Part shown: positions 15,947 to 25,627 of the stretch, piece by piece | Layout of the letters: each line of letters starts with the position of its first letter | Position numbering within the stretch: the stretch's first letter is position 1 | NCBI GenBank assembly: GCA_021323695.1 | Contig: JAJPKN010000022.1 | Span: 1 to 64,000, forward strand | Direction of reading: 5' to 3' | Source: Actinomycetota bacterium | GTDB taxonomy: Bacteria > Actinomycetota > Acidimicrobiia > Acidimicrobiales > Palsa-688 | DNA: 64,000 bases | Notes under the pieces: model-generated | Database searches by the model: none | What the model was told of the DNA's origin: nothing | Seen by the model: the letters and a program-made list of their open reading frames with translations, nothing else | Position numbers and translations under genes: made by a program

Positions 15947-18406
15947 ATGGCAGCCACACCCTCCACCCAGGGCCCTGCTGGTAGCGCGACGGGCGCCACC
16001 TCAGCGGGGCCCGGCCCCGCCCGGGGCCCAGCCGCCGGGGGGACCGCACTGAGGCAGGCAGCAGTGCTGCCGGCCAGCGAAGCCAGCCTCATAGACGCCT
16101 ACTGGCGGGCGGCCAACTACCTGTCGGTAGGGCAGATCTACCTGCTCGACAACCCCCTGCTGCGCGAGCCGCTCAGGGCTGAGCACGTGAAGCCGCGGCT
16201 CCTCGGCCACTGGGGCACCACGCCTGGGCTCAACTTCGTCTACGCCCACATGAACCGGGTGATCCGCAACTGGGACCTGGACGCCATCTACGTCATCGGC
16301 CCCGGCCACGGGGGGCCGGCCGCCGTGGCCAATGCCTACCTGGAGGGCACCTACAGCGAGCTCTACCCAGCTATAACCAGGGACGCAGACGGCCTGCGCA
16401 AGCTGTTCCGCCAGTTCAGCTTCCCCGGAGGCGTCCCGTCGCACGTGGCGCCGGAGACGCCCGGGTCCATCCACGAAGGAGGTGAGCTGGGCTACGCCCT
16501 CGCGCACGCCTACGGTGCCGCCTTTGACAACCCTGACCTGCTCGTGTGCTGCATCGTGGGCGACGGCGAGGCGGAGACCGGGCCTCTGGCGACGGGCTGG
16601 CATTCCAACAAGTTCTTGAACCCGGCGACCGACGGCGCCGTGCTGCCCATACTTCACCTGAACGGCTACAAGATCGCCAACCCGACGGTGCTGGCCCGTA
16701 TCGGTGACGACGAGCTGACCAAGCTCCTGGAGGGCTACGGCCACCATGTCTACTGGGTCGACGGTTCTGACCCGGCCGAGATGCACCAGCAGATGGCCGC
16801 CACCCTGGACGCGGTGGTCGAGGAGGTCACCTCTATCCAGCAGGCGGCCCGCCGCGGGGGCAGCTTTGCCCGGCCCCAGTGGCCGATGATCGTGCTGAGG
16901 ACCCCCAAGGGTTGGACTGGCCCAAAGAGCGTCGACGGGCTGCCGACCGAAGGGACCTGGCGCTCCCACCAGGTGCCGATGGGCGAGGTCAGGACCAACC
17001 CCGAGCACCTGGCCCTGCTCGAGTCGTGGTTGCGCAGCTACCGGCCTGAAGAGCTCTTCGACGACAACGGCAGCTTGGTCCCCGAGCTTGCCGCCCTGCC
17101 GCCCAAGGCGCACCGGCGGATGAGCGCCAACCCGCACGCCAACGGCGGGTTGCTGCTCCAGGACCTGGTGCTGCCCGACTTCCGGGCCTACGGCGTGCCG
17201 GTGGCCAAGCCCGGCACAACCTACGCAGAGGCAACCAGGGCCCTGGGAGGCTACCTGAGGGACGTGATGCAGGCCAACCCGACCCGGTTCCGGCTCTTCG
17301 GGCCGGACGAAGTGGCCTCCAACCGGCTCCAGGCCGCCTTCGAGGTCACCGACCGCCAGTGGGACGCCCAGATCCTCCCCACCGACGACCACCTCGCCCC
17401 CGAGGGCCGGGTCATGGAGATGCTCTCCGAGCACCAGTGCCAGGGTTGGTTGGAAGGCTACCTGCTCACTGGCCGGCACGGCTTGTTCACCAGCTACGAG
17501 GCGTTCATCCACATCGTCGACTCGATGTTCAACCAGCACGCCAAATGGCTGAAGACAACTCGAGAAATACCGTGGCGCCGCCCCCTGTCTTCGCTGAACT
17601 ACTTGTTGTCGTCCCATGTCTGGCGCCAGGACCACAACGGCTTTTCCCACCAGGACCCTGGTTTCATCGACCACGTGGTGAACAAGAAGGCAGAAGTCAT
17701 CCGCGTCTACCTCCCGCCCGACACCAATTGCCTGTTGTCAGTAGCCGACCATTGCCTGCGTAGCCGCCACTACGTGAACGTCATCGTGGCGGGCAAGCAG
17801 CCTTCGCTCAACTTTTTGTCCATGGACGATGCGGTGCTCCATTGCACCCGCGGGATCGGTACCTGGGACTGGGCGTCGAACGACGACGGCGACCCCGACG
17901 TGGTCATGGGTTGCTGCGGCGACGTACCGACGTTGGAGACATTGGCCGCGGTGGACATCTTGCGGCGTGAGCTGCCCTCGCTCAAGGTCCGTGTCGTCAA
18001 CGTGGTCGACCTGATGCGGCTCCAGCCCGACAGCGAGCACCCCCACGGCCTGGCCGACCGGGAGTTCAACATCTTGTTCACCGAGGACAAGCCCATCATC
18101 TTTGCCTACCACGGCTACCCCTGGCTCGTGCACCGGCTGACCTACCGGCGGGCCAACCACCACAACCTGCACGTGCGGGGGTACAAGGAGGAAGGCACCA
18201 CCACGACTCCCTTCGACATGGTCATGCTCAACGACCTGGACCGCTTCCACCTGGTGATGGACGTAATCGACCGGGTGCCGGGCCTGGGCTCCCGGGCTGC
18301 CTCGTTGCGCCAGCGCATGGCCGACGCCCGACTGAAGGCGCGCGCTTACACGAGGCTCGAAGGCGAAGACGACCCAGCCGTCCGTGACTGGACATGGCCG
18401 TACTGA
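15947..18406 (+). CDS. xfp: Xylulose-5-phosphate/fructose-6-phosphate phosphoketolase
   Basis: 819 residues from an ATG behind AAGGAGG. A ThDP-dependent enzyme that splits xylulose-5-P or fructose-6-P with phosphate into acetyl-phosphate and a triose or tetrose phosphate. Family landmarks: [49 protein letters not shown], the ThDP motif [19 protein letters not shown], and [10 protein letters not shown]-type sequence (here [19 protein letters not shown]). Length is normal. The N-terminal 35 residues are a low-complexity extension. The acetate kinase gene follows after 43 bp, so the pair converts sugar phosphate into acetate with substrate-level ATP, useful under low oxygen. Confidence 0.97.
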   Translation: MAATPSTQGPAGSATGATSAGPGPARGPAAGGTALRQAAVLPASEASLIDAYWRAANYLSVGQIYLLDNPLLREPLRAEHVKPRLLGHWGTTPGLNFVYAHMNRVIRNWDLDAIYVIGPGHGGPAAVANAYLEGTYSELYPAITRDADGLRKLFRQFSFPGGVPSHVAPETPGSIHEGGELGYALAHAYGAAFDNPDLLVCCIVGDGEAETGPLATGWHSNKFLNPATDGAVLPILHLNGYKIANPTVLARIGDDELTKLLEGYGHHVYWVDGSDPAEMHQQMAATLDAVVEEVTSIQQAARRGGSFARPQWPMIVLRTPKGWTGPKSVDGLPTEGTWRSHQVPMGEVRTNPEHLALLESWLRSYRPEELFDDNGSLVPELAALPPKAHRRMSANPHANGGLLLQDLVLPDFRAYGVPVAKPGTTYAEATRALGGYLRDVMQANPTRFRLFGPDEVASNRLQAAFEVTDRQWDAQILPTDDHLAPEGRVMEMLSEHQCQGWLEGYLLTGRHGLFTSYEAFIHIVDSMFNQHAKWLKTTREIPWRRPLSSLNYLLSSHVWRQDHNGFSHQDPGFIDHVVNKKAEVIRVYLPPDTNCLLSVADHCLRSRHYVNVIVAGKQPSLNFLSMDDAVLHCTRGIGTWDWASNDDGDPDVVMGCCGDVPTLETLAAVDILRRELPSLKVRVVNVVDLMRLQPDSEHPHGLADREFNILFTEDKPIIFAYHGYPWLVHRLTYRRANHHNLHVRGYKEEGTTTTPFDMVMLNDLDRFHLVMDVIDRVPGLGSRAASLRQRMADARLKARAYTRLEGEDDPAVRDWTWPY

Positions 18407-18449
18407 ACGGCACGGCCCGGCGGGCCAAAGTAGCTGAGGGGGCCGGCGG

Positions 18450-19664
18450 GTGCGGGCCCTCATAGTCAACGCCGGGTCGAGCAGCCTCAAGTTGACCGTG
18501 CTCGACCATGTGGGGCCCGGCCACGCCGCCAGTGCCCCCGACGCTGGCGGTGCTCCCGACGTCGCCAGTGCCCCCGACGCCCGTGGTGCCCCCCACGCCG
18601 ACGGCTCCTACCATGTCGTGAGCAACGTGGTCGTCCCGTCCCCCGGCGGCCGGGTGGACGAAGAGGCAGTGCGTTCGGTGATAGCCAGCCACGGGCCTAT
18701 CGACGCGGTCGGCCACCGGGTCGTCCATGGCGGGCCCTACTTCACCGGGCCCGTCCTCGTGGACCGTCAAGTAGCCCGCCAGCTGGAGGCTTTGACCGAC
18801 CTGGCCCCGCTGCACCAACCCAAGTCCCTGAGGGCCTTGGAGCTCGTGAGCCGCCTGCTGCCAGGGGTGCCTGCAGTGGCCTGCTTCGACACCGCCTTCC
18901 ATGCGACCCTGAGCCCGGCTGCGTCCACCTACGCCTTGCCGGCACCGTGGCGCAGGCGATGGGACTTGCGCCGCTACGGTTTTCACGGCCTGTCTCATTC
19001 CTATGCGTCGCGCCGGACCGCCGCCCTGGCTGGGCGCCCGGTCGGGCAACTGCGGGTGGTGACCGCTCACCTGGGGGCCGGCGCGTCGTTGGCCGCGGTC
19101 GAAGGGGGCAAGTCGGTGGACACGACCATGGGGTTCACCCCTTTGGAAGGGCTGGTGATGGCCACCCGGTCCGGGAGCATCGACCCTGGCCTCCTGTTGT
19201 GGCTCGAAGAGCACGTGGGGATGCCCCCGACGGAGCTGGCTTCCACGTTGGAGCACCGGTCCGGGCTGCTCGGGCTGACCGGCACCGCGGACATGCGGGC
19301 CGTCTTGGCCGCCGAGGCATCGGGCGACCCGGACGCCACCGTCGCGTTGGGGGTGTACCTGCACCGCCTGCGGGCGGGGGTGGCGGCCATGGCGGCCGCC
19401 ATGAACGGGATGGACGCGCTCACCTTCACCGGGGGCGTGGGGGAAGGCTCGGCCGAGGTCCGTTGGCGCGCTGTCGCCGGCCTTGGGTTCCTGGGTGCCC
19501 GCCTGGACCGGGAGGCCAACGAGGCCGAGGGCCCGGCCGACCGCGAGCTGACCGGGGCACCGGGTGGCGAGGCTGGACCGGCCCGGGTGCGCTGCTTCGT
19601 GGTCCAAGCGCGCGAGGACATCGAGATCGCCCGGGGTGTGCGCCAGGTCCTCGAAGGCGCTTGA
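18450..19664 (+). CDS. ackA: Acetate kinase
   Basis: 404 residues from a GTG. Converts acetyl-phosphate and ADP to acetate and ATP. Seen: phosphate-binding NAGSSSLKLTVLD at the N-terminus, VGHRVVHGG with the substrate Arg, CFDTAFHATL with the catalytic Asp, HGLSHSYASRR, the acetyl-phosphate region HLGAGASLAAVEGGKSVDTT, and FTGGVGEGSAEVR for the nucleotide. Compared with other AckA proteins there is an Ala/Pro/Asp-rich insertion after the first strand (nt about 18518-18612) built from short repeats. Co-transcribed with the phosphoketolase. Confidence 0.96.
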   Translation: MRALIVNAGSSSLKLTVLDHVGPGHAASAPDAGGAPDVASAPDARGAPHADGSYHVVSNVVVPSPGGRVDEEAVRSVIASHGPIDAVGHRVVHGGPYFTGPVLVDRQVARQLEALTDLAPLHQPKSLRALELVSRLLPGVPAVACFDTAFHATLSPAASTYALPAPWRRRWDLRRYGFHGLSHSYASRRTAALAGRPVGQLRVVTAHLGAGASLAAVEGGKSVDTTMGFTPLEGLVMATRSGSIDPGLLLWLEEHVGMPPTELASTLEHRSGLLGLTGTADMRAVLAAEASGDPDATVALGVYLHRLRAGVAAMAAAMNGMDALTFTGGVGEGSAEVRWRAVAGLGFLGARLDREANEAEGPADRELTGAPGGEAGPARVRCFVVQAREDIEIARGVRQVLEGA

Positions 19665-19739
19665 GCGCTTCCCCGGGGCGGCCTCAGACCTCCGGTCCCG
19701 GGTGGCGCGTCAGGCGGGCCCGGGCCCATAATGCCGGTA

Positions 19740-19952
19740 GTGACATCGCTGCCGACCGGCTCTCACGGGCATAGGCGGGCGCTGTCCCCCCCGGCGAGCA
19801 GGCCGGCGCGGCCTTGGCCCCGCTTGGCGCTGCTGGCCCGGGGCGGGTTGGCCCTGCTGGCGGTTGTTGCCTTGGCCGTGGTGCCTTCTGCGTGCGGGAC
19901 TAGCCACGGCGGCCAGGGCCACACCACCACGACGAGGGCGCCGGGTTACTAG
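19740..19952 (+). CDS. Possible small lipoprotein-like peptide
   Basis: A frame of 70-73 residues with a basic N-terminus, a hydrophobic core (LALLARGGLALLAVVALAVV) and VPSAC resembling a weak lipobox, then a His/Thr-rich tail. A CATAAT hexamer at 19727-19732 lies 7 nt before the GTG at 19740, which would allow leaderless expression; the ATG at 19731 is an alternative. The -3 residue of the lipobox is Pro, which is atypical. No homologue recognised. The remainder of 19665-20043 shows nothing else. Confidence 0.3.
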   Translation: MTSLPTGSHGHRRALSPPASRPARPWPRLALLARGGLALLAVVALAVVPSACGTSHGGQGHTTTTRAPGY

Positions 19953-20043
19953 CCTTCGAGGCCGAGCCCGAAGCCCAGGAGGCGTGGGCCGGCTACCTAG
20001 CAGGCCGGCCGGTGGGCTGGGCAGCCAAGGTGGTCGCCTCTGG

Positions 20044-23000
20044 CTAGTGGGCCGGTGCGGGCGCGGTCGTGAAAAGGGCCGATGTCCCGAGCACCTTGCC
20101 CTTCGAGGACAGGGCCTGGACCTTGAAGGCGCCATAGCCTCCGTGGACGCTGACGGAGGTCTCGAAGCCGCTCTTGGCCACGGTGACGACCGGTGCCAGG
20201 CTTTGCCCAGCCTTGCCCGCCAGGACCCGCCAGGACGCCACCTGGGTGGCACCGTTCCAGCTCGCGTACACCGTGCTCCCCCCTGGCCCAGCAACGGCCG
20301 CCCCGCTCGGGCGGGTGGTCGGTTGGCCGGCCCAGGGCTGGACGACCGCCCGGTAGCTGAGGTCGGGCCCCGGGAAGGTGGCGTCCAGCAACAGCTTGCC
20401 CGCCTTGGAGTACTCGGAGAAATTGGGCTGTTGGCCCCACCCCACAAAGACGTTGCCGTCGGGGAGCAGCTGGGTGCTGCCCATGTAGGCGGCAGCGTAC
20501 CCTTTGGCGTAGGTGTAGCCGGCAACGAGCCTCGCTGTGCGGGACTTGAGGTCGAGCTGGAGCACCATGGCTTGGGACGGCCCGGCCGGGGCGAGGTAGG
20601 TGCCGGCCCCGGTCACCTGGCAGCAGTCGTCGTTGAACAAGCTGACCAGCGAGCCCGGGTGCAGCCTGACGTCGTGCTGCCATTGGAAAGAAGCGTTGGG
20701 CGGTACCCGGAAACTGGAGTGCTTGCCCCCCAGCTGCCACAGGACTTTGCCGCTCTTGGCGTCCACCAGGTACGCCGCCCAGGTGTTGCGCATGGAGACG
20801 AGGAACGTGCCGTTGGCTTGCAGGCTGATCGAGTTCACGTGGAACGCGTCCCAGGGGAAACCGTTGGCCGGAGGCTGGGCATAGGAGCTGGGAAGCGGCA
20901 CGTGGGCCAGGGCGTCCCAGCTGTAGAGCAATTTCCCTGTGGCGACGTCGTACTCCTGGACGGCCGAGTCTTCCAGCACCCCGTCGGCCGTGCCCCCGTA
21001 GCGGGAGAGGTTCATCGGTACGTCCTTGCTGGCGGTCACCCAGGCGTGGCCTCCTTGCAACAGCAGCTCGTGCATGGTTATGACCCAGCCGTCTTGGCCC
21101 TTCAGCACGGCGACGGCCTGGTAGTGCTGGTTCACGATGATGTCCTCGCCGCTTTCAGTGGAGCCCGTGCTCGACACGACCCCCTGCCACCAGGTGAGCA
21201 CCGGCTGGCCCCGGTAGCGCTGGGCCTCCAGGTTGGAGGCCACCACATCGGTGGGCACGGGGTGGAACCACACCGGCTGGAGGTGGTCGTCCAAGACCAG
21301 CGGGCCGCTCTGGCCCATCATGGGCCGGCTGGTGAGGTCGTAGAAGTTGGCGACCATGATGTAGCCAGGGGCCAGCTGCCCGGTGACGTCCACGTTGGCC
21401 CTCAACTTGGGGGGGTGGAGGCCAGGCGCGGACACGAAGCTGTAGGCGCCCCGGGTGGTGTAGGCACCGATCGGTGCCCCTGGCCCTCCGGCCGCGGCGA
21501 AGTCGATGCCGGCGAAGCCGGCGATGACCAGCGCCACCACCGCTCCGAAGCGCACCTGAGGGCTTGTGGCGGGCGACGCTGGCCGGGGCTCACCCCCGGC
21601 GGTGGGCCGGCGGCGAAGCACCTGGGCGGCGCCCGGGGCGGCCCCGGCAGGGGCGCCGGCACCAAGGCGGGCGAACAGCAAGGTCGTCGCTGCCGCGGCC
21701 AGGACCAGGCCGGCACCCACCAGGTACGCCAAGCGGAACCCGCCCGTGAGGGCGGCCAGGATGCCCTGGTTGCGGCCCACGGAGCGGCTCGTGTACTGGG
21801 TGGCCAGGGCGACCAGCAGGGCCAAGCCCAGTCCTCCGCCCGCCTGGCGCGAGGTGTTGACCAGCCCGGACGCCAGCCCGGCCTGAGCCGGCCCGGCGCC
21901 CTGGGTCGCGAAGATGGTGGACGGCACTATGGACAGGCCTATGCCGGAGGCGGTGAGCACCCCGGGCAGGACGACGTAGCCCAAGGCGCTGCCGCTGGCC
22001 CCGATGCGGGCGAACAGCAGCATCCCTGCCGCCATCATCAACAACCCGCTGCCCATCACGGCGCGCACCCCGAAGCGGTTCACGAGCTTGCCGGCCCGGG
22101 AGGCGGAGGCCATGATGACCAGGGCCATGGGCAGGAAGCAAAAGCCCGTGGCTATGGGCGACAGCCCCAGGACCTGCTGGAGGTACAGCGAGCTCACGTA
22201 CCACATGGGGAACAGGGCGGCACTGAACAGGAGCACGATCACATTGGCCACCACCACCGGGCGGGCCAGTTGCCGTAGCGGCACCAGGGGCGCCGAAGCG
22301 AAGCGGGCCTCGATGACGCCGAACAGGGCCAGCAGGCCCAGGCCTACCAGCATGGGGACCAAAGAGCGGGCTGATGCCCAGCCGTCCACGCCGGTGTCGA
22401 CGATCCCGTAGACCAGGACCAGCGAGCCGGCGGTCAAGCTGAGCGCGCCGGCCAGGTCGAAGCGGGCCGCGTCCTTGCCCCGGCGGTGCTCGCTTACCAC
22501 CCGGGCGGCGACAGCAGCGGCGGCGATGCCTATGGGTGGGTTGACCAACAGCACCCAACGCCACCCCAGCTCTTGGGTTATCACCCCTCCGAACAGGGTC
22601 CCTGCCGCTCCACCCAGGCCGTTCATGGCCCCCCACAGCCCGATGGCCCGGTGCCGGGCCGGGCCGGGCGGGAAGGAGGCAGTGATGATGGCAAGCGACG
22701 TGGCTGCCATCAGCGCCCCGCTGAGGCCCTGGAACCCTCGGGCGACGATCAGCATCTGGTAGTCGACGGAGGCGCCCCCGGCCAGCGAGGTGGCGGCGAA
22801 GAGGACCAAGGCGAACACGAAGGTCCGCCGCTGGCCGAAGTGGTCCGACGCCCGGCCCCCCAGCATCAAAAAGCCGGCGAAGACGATGGCGTACGCGTCT
22901 ATGACCCACTGGAGGTCTACCGGCGAGAAGTTGAGGCTGGACTGGACCGAGGGTAGGGCGACGTTGACGATGGTCAAGTCCAAGATGACCATGAACTGCG

Positions 23001-23124
23001 ACACGCAGGTGACCGCGAGCAGCCACCCTTGCCCGAGGCCTGGGCCGGCGGCTGCTGGGCCCGTGAGAGGGCTGTCCTGCCTCCGGGCGCCCTGGCGCCT
23101 CAGGGGGCTGAAGCCGAGGCTCAT
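20044..23124 (-). CDS. MFS transporter fused to an arylsulfotransferase-type propeller domain
   Basis: 1026 residues from the ATG at 23124. Residues about 30-480 are a 14-helix major facilitator of the DHA2 (EmrB/QacA) type, with L-D-x-T-I-V-N-V-A-L-P in helix 1 and GRASDHFGQRR in loop 2-3. An extra helix (about 525-545, AVVALVIAGFAGIDFAAAG) would place the C-terminus outside the cell. Residues about 550-1026 match bacterial arylsulfotransferase (ASST) propellers. By motif order, His685 (MHELL), His762 (FHVNS), Arg779 (SMRNTW) and His817 (WQHD) would correspond to the catalytic H252/H356/R374/H436 of E. coli AssT. The ATG overlaps the sulfotransferase TGA (ATGA), so the two are translationally coupled. 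Predicted role: export coupled to surface sulfuryl transfer; this fusion is unusual. Confidence 0.85.
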   Translation of the reverse strand: MSLGFSPLRRQGARRQDSPLTGPAAAGPGLGQGWLLAVTCVSQFMVILDLTIVNVALPSVQSSLNFSPVDLQWVIDAYAIVFAGFLMLGGRASDHFGQRRTFVFALVLFAATSLAGGASVDYQMLIVARGFQGLSGALMAATSLAIITASFPPGPARHRAIGLWGAMNGLGGAAGTLFGGVITQELGWRWVLLVNPPIGIAAAAVAARVVSEHRRGKDAARFDLAGALSLTAGSLVLVYGIVDTGVDGWASARSLVPMLVGLGLLALFGVIEARFASAPLVPLRQLARPVVVANVIVLLFSAALFPMWYVSSLYLQQVLGLSPIATGFCFLPMALVIMASASRAGKLVNRFGVRAVMGSGLLMMAAGMLLFARIGASGSALGYVVLPGVLTASGIGLSIVPSTIFATQGAGPAQAGLASGLVNTSRQAGGGLGLALLVALATQYTSRSVGRNQGILAALTGGFRLAYLVGAGLVLAAAATTLLFARLGAGAPAGAAPGAAQVLRRRPTAGGEPRPASPATSPQVRFGAVVALVIAGFAGIDFAAAGGPGAPIGAYTTRGAYSFVSAPGLHPPKLRANVDVTGQLAPGYIMVANFYDLTSRPMMGQSGPLVLDDHLQPVWFHPVPTDVVASNLEAQRYRGQPVLTWWQGVVSSTGSTESGEDIIVNQHYQAVAVLKGQDGWVITMHELLLQGGHAWVTASKDVPMNLSRYGGTADGVLEDSAVQEYDVATGKLLYSWDALAHVPLPSSYAQPPANGFPWDAFHVNSISLQANGTFLVSMRNTWAAYLVDAKSGKVLWQLGGKHSSFRVPPNASFQWQHDVRLHPGSLVSLFNDDCCQVTGAGTYLAPAGPSQAMVLQLDLKSRTARLVAGYTYAKGYAAAYMGSTQLLPDGNVFVGWGQQPNFSEYSKAGKLLLDATFPGPDLSYRAVVQPWAGQPTTRPSGAAVAGPGGSTVYASWNGATQVASWRVLAGKAGQSLAPVVTVAKSGFETSVSVHGGYGAFKVQALSSKGKVLGTSALFTTAPAPAH

Positions 23125-23831
23125 CGAGGGGAGGTTGCCTCCAACTGAGCCGCCCGCCACCGGCTGAGCGCAGCCAGGGACGCGTCGACGATGCGGTCGG
23201 CGAAGCCCTGGGTGTCGTTGACATGGGGGAACGGTGCGTCTGGCACTTCTGCTCCCAGGAAGCCGCAGAGCGGGCCCCATCCGTCAGCCGGGGACCACAC
23301 GAGCAGCCGGTCAGGCGGGACGGTGCGGACGACCTCTTCGTTGTAACGCTCCATGGCCGCTGCCATCCAGCCGCTCCCGTCCCCTTGGTACTCGGTGCCC
23401 ATCAGGCCGCTCTTTTCCCACATGTCCTTCATGAGCTCGATGTAAGCTGCCCACTTCGGGTCGACCCTCGCCCAGGCGCTGGACAGGTCGCGGATCATGA
23501 TGTCCCCGTAGAAAGTGCCCCAGATCGTGCCGGCCATGCTGCGCTCCCAAGAGGCGCCGTCGCGCACCGACAGGAGCACCTTGGCGTCCGGGTACAGTTC
23601 CAGTAGCTCACGGTAGAAGAAAGAACCCGGCCAGTCCACCGTGGCCTGGAACCCATGGAAAAGCCCCGGGAGCGCGTCCGCGCCCTCCAGGGCTGCCCGC
23701 CAGCGGGGCACGAGGTCCAGGTCAGCCAGCACGTTCACCATGTGGTAGCAGGGGCCGTAGCCGAGCATTTCCAACGCGATCTTCTGGGACAGGGTGGCCG
23801 TCCGTGGGAGGCCGGCGCCGATCACTTTCAT
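23121..23831 (-). CDS. Sulfotransferase family protein (PAPS-type)
   Basis: 236 residues from an ATG behind AAGGAGCACCA. The N-terminus VIGAGLPRTATLSQKIALEM is the 5'-phosphosulfate-binding loop (usual form G-x-P-R-T-G-T-x-S; here Ala12 replaces Gly). LLSVRDGASWERSM is the 3'-phosphate-binding strand and helix with Arg and Ser. The family transfers sulfate from 3'-phosphoadenylyl sulfate to hydroxyl groups of small molecules, lipids or sugars in the cytosol. It is the first gene of a two-gene leftward operon with the transporter fusion and is divergent from two secreted arylsulfotransferases. Acceptor unknown. Confidence 0.85.
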   Translation of the reverse strand: MKVIGAGLPRTATLSQKIALEMLGYGPCYHMVNVLADLDLVPRWRAALEGADALPGLFHGFQATVDWPGSFFYRELLELYPDAKVLLSVRDGASWERSMAGTIWGTFYGDIMIRDLSSAWARVDPKWAAYIELMKDMWEKSGLMGTEYQGDGSGWMAAAMERYNEEVVRTVPPDRLLVWSPADGWGPLCGFLGAEVPDAPFPHVNDTQGFADRIVDASLAALSRWRAAQLEATSPR

Positions 23832-24031
23832 TGGTGCTCCTTGTGGTCGTAGACGGGTGGTGCACCCGTGCTGCTTGCACGCTACTGACGCGGGTGGAGG
23901 TGGCCTATCCTTGCCGGCCTATTGTCAAGGACTTGTTACATACCTCTCATAGACCGCTCACATTTGAGCCTTAGCTTGGGGTTTTGGCTTGTGCACGTAG
24001 GCGCGCGCGGGCAATTTAGGGGAGGTGGCCG
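23832..24031. promoter_or_regulatory. Divergent promoter region of the sulfotransfer locus
   Basis: This 200-bp gap is much richer in A/T than its neighbours. TTGTCA at 23922 followed by TACATA and CATAGA are possible promoter pieces, though spacings are not canonical. The 6-bp palindrome GTGCAC occurs at 23860 (within GGGTG-G-TGCACCC) and 23991, and again three times downstream of the locus at 27204, 27260 and 27272. Confidence 0.35.
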
Positions 24032-25627
24032 GTGGTTGACCAGGTGACGCAACACCAAGGCGGGCCTCCGCCGGGTGCCGGGGGCAGCCGGGGACCAGCG
24101 GCGCTAGCCCGGGTGCTCTCGCGCCGGCAGTTCGTCGCAGGCGCTGGCGGCCTGGTGGCGCTCGGCCTGGCCGGCCTGGCCGGCTACGAGTGGCCGCATG
24201 GCGGGCCTGGCCGCAGCAGCCCGGGGACCGAGCCGGACTACGCCGAGCTTTCGGGCGTGAGCGGTTTCAGGAGCCGGCCTGACCTGCTGCCGCCGGTCGT
24301 CAGGGTGAGGCACCTGGGGCGCGGGCCCAGTGGCGCCTCGCCCAGGTTCATCTTCCTGGCTCCCCGCCGGGTCGGGCTGGGGGGGCCGGGCCAGCCGGGG
24401 CTCATGGTGGTCGACCGGGAAGGACGGTTGATCTGGTTCAAGCCCACAACCGGCGCCAACCCCTTCGACCTTGCCGTGCAGGCCTACCGGGGCCGTCCCG
24501 TCCTCACCTGGTGGCAGGGCCAGGTCACGGCGGCTGGTTACGGGCTCGGCACCGGCGAAATGGCCAGCCAGTCCTACCAGCCGTTGGGCCAGGTCCAGGC
24601 GGGTGACGGCCTTCGAGCGGACCTGCACGAGCTCAACTTCACCTCGGCTGGCACGGCCCTCATCACGGCGTACGAGGAGACGACTGCCGACTTGTCCAAG
24701 GTGGGAGGGCCCAGGCATGCTAAGGTGCTGGCCGGCCACGCTCAAGAGATAGACATCGCCACGGGCAAGTTGTTGTGGGACTGGGACAGTTTGGGCCATG
24801 TCGGCGTGGAGGAGAGCTATGAGGAGCCACCCCGGGGCAACCGGGCCAGTTATGACTACTTCCACATCAACTCAGTGTCCGAGGCCCCGGACGGCAATGT
24901 GCTCATCTCGGCCAAGAACACTTGGGCCGTCTACAAGGTCGACCGCTCTAGCGGCCGAGTGATCTGGCGGATGAACGGCAAGCGCTCGGATTTCACCATG
25001 GGGCCGGGAGCGAACTTCTATTGGCAGCACGACTCGCGCCTGCACGGCCCCGGGGTGATGACCGTGTTCGACGACGGTTCGTTCCCCCCGGAGGAAAGGC
25101 AGTCCCGGGCACTGGTCCTCAGGGTCGACACCAGGGCCATGAAGGTCGGCTTGCAGCGCGCCTACCTGCACCCCGCCGGCTTCTTGGCCGCCAACCAGGG
25201 CAGTGTGCAGCTGTTGGCCGACGGGCGAGCCCTGGTGGGCTGGGGCAGCCAGCCGTACTTCTCGGAGTTCGCCGAAGACGGCACCCTCGTGCTCGACGGG
25301 GAACTGCCCATCGGTTACCGTTCGTACCGCGCCTTTGCCAGCGATTGGGTTGGCCACCCGGTGGAGCCCCCCAGTGTCGCCGTGCGGCCCGACCCCGGAG
25401 GGGGCACGGTCCTGTACGCAAGTTGGAACGGGGCGACCGAGGTGGACAGCTGGACGGCCCTGGCCGGCGAGGACGAAGGGTCGTTGCAGCCGGTGGGCTC
25501 GCAGGAGTGGTCCGGGTTTGAGACCGCGATCGCGCTCAACTCCACCGGCCCGCGCTTTGCCGTGGTCGCCCTGGACAGCCGGGGCCGGCAGTTGGGCCGC
25601 TCTCAGGCCGTGGGGACAACCAGTTGA
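24032..25627 (+). CDS. Tat-exported arylsulfotransferase-family protein 1
   Basis: 531 residues from a GTG with GGGGAGG upstream. A twin-arginine signal is present (LSRRQFVAGAGGLVALGLAG, residues about 29-48), so a folded protein is exported. The rest is a beta-propeller homologous to the C-terminal half of the transporter fusion. Conserved sites: His199 (LHELN), His278 (FHINS), His333 (WQHD). Lys295 (SAKNTW) stands where the two paralogues have Arg, corresponding to AssT R374. ASST enzymes move sulfate from phenyl sulfates to phenols without PAPS, via a sulfo-histidine. The conserved Y-A-S-W-N-G-A-T-E-V motif closes the domain. Its TGA overlaps the next start (TTGA). Confidence 0.85.
   Translation: MVDQVTQHQGGPPPGAGGSRGPAALARVLSRRQFVAGAGGLVALGLAGLAGYEWPHGGPGRSSPGTEPDYAELSGVSGFRSRPDLLPPVVRVRHLGRGPSGASPRFIFLAPRRVGLGGPGQPGLMVVDREGRLIWFKPTTGANPFDLAVQAYRGRPVLTWWQGQVTAAGYGLGTGEMASQSYQPLGQVQAGDGLRADLHELNFTSAGTALITAYEETTADLSKVGGPRHAKVLAGHAQEIDIATGKLLWDWDSLGHVGVEESYEEPPRGNRASYDYFHINSVSEAPDGNVLISAKNTWAVYKVDRSSGRVIWRMNGKRSDFTMGPGANFYWQHDSRLHGPGVMTVFDDGSFPPEERQSRALVLRVDTRAMKVGLQRAYLHPAGFLAANQGSVQLLADGRALVGWGSQPYFSEFAEDGTLVLDGELPIGYRSYRAFASDWVGHPVEPPSVAVRPDPGGGTVLYASWNGATEVDSWTALAGEDEGSLQPVGSQEWSGFETAIALNSTGPRFAVVALDSRGRQLGRSQAVGTTS

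Noticed and set aside
16001-19607. Long minus-strand open frames opposite phosphoketolase and acetate kinase
   Set aside because: They are antisense shadows caused by very high GC at third codon positions; they show no domains and their composition follows the sense genes.
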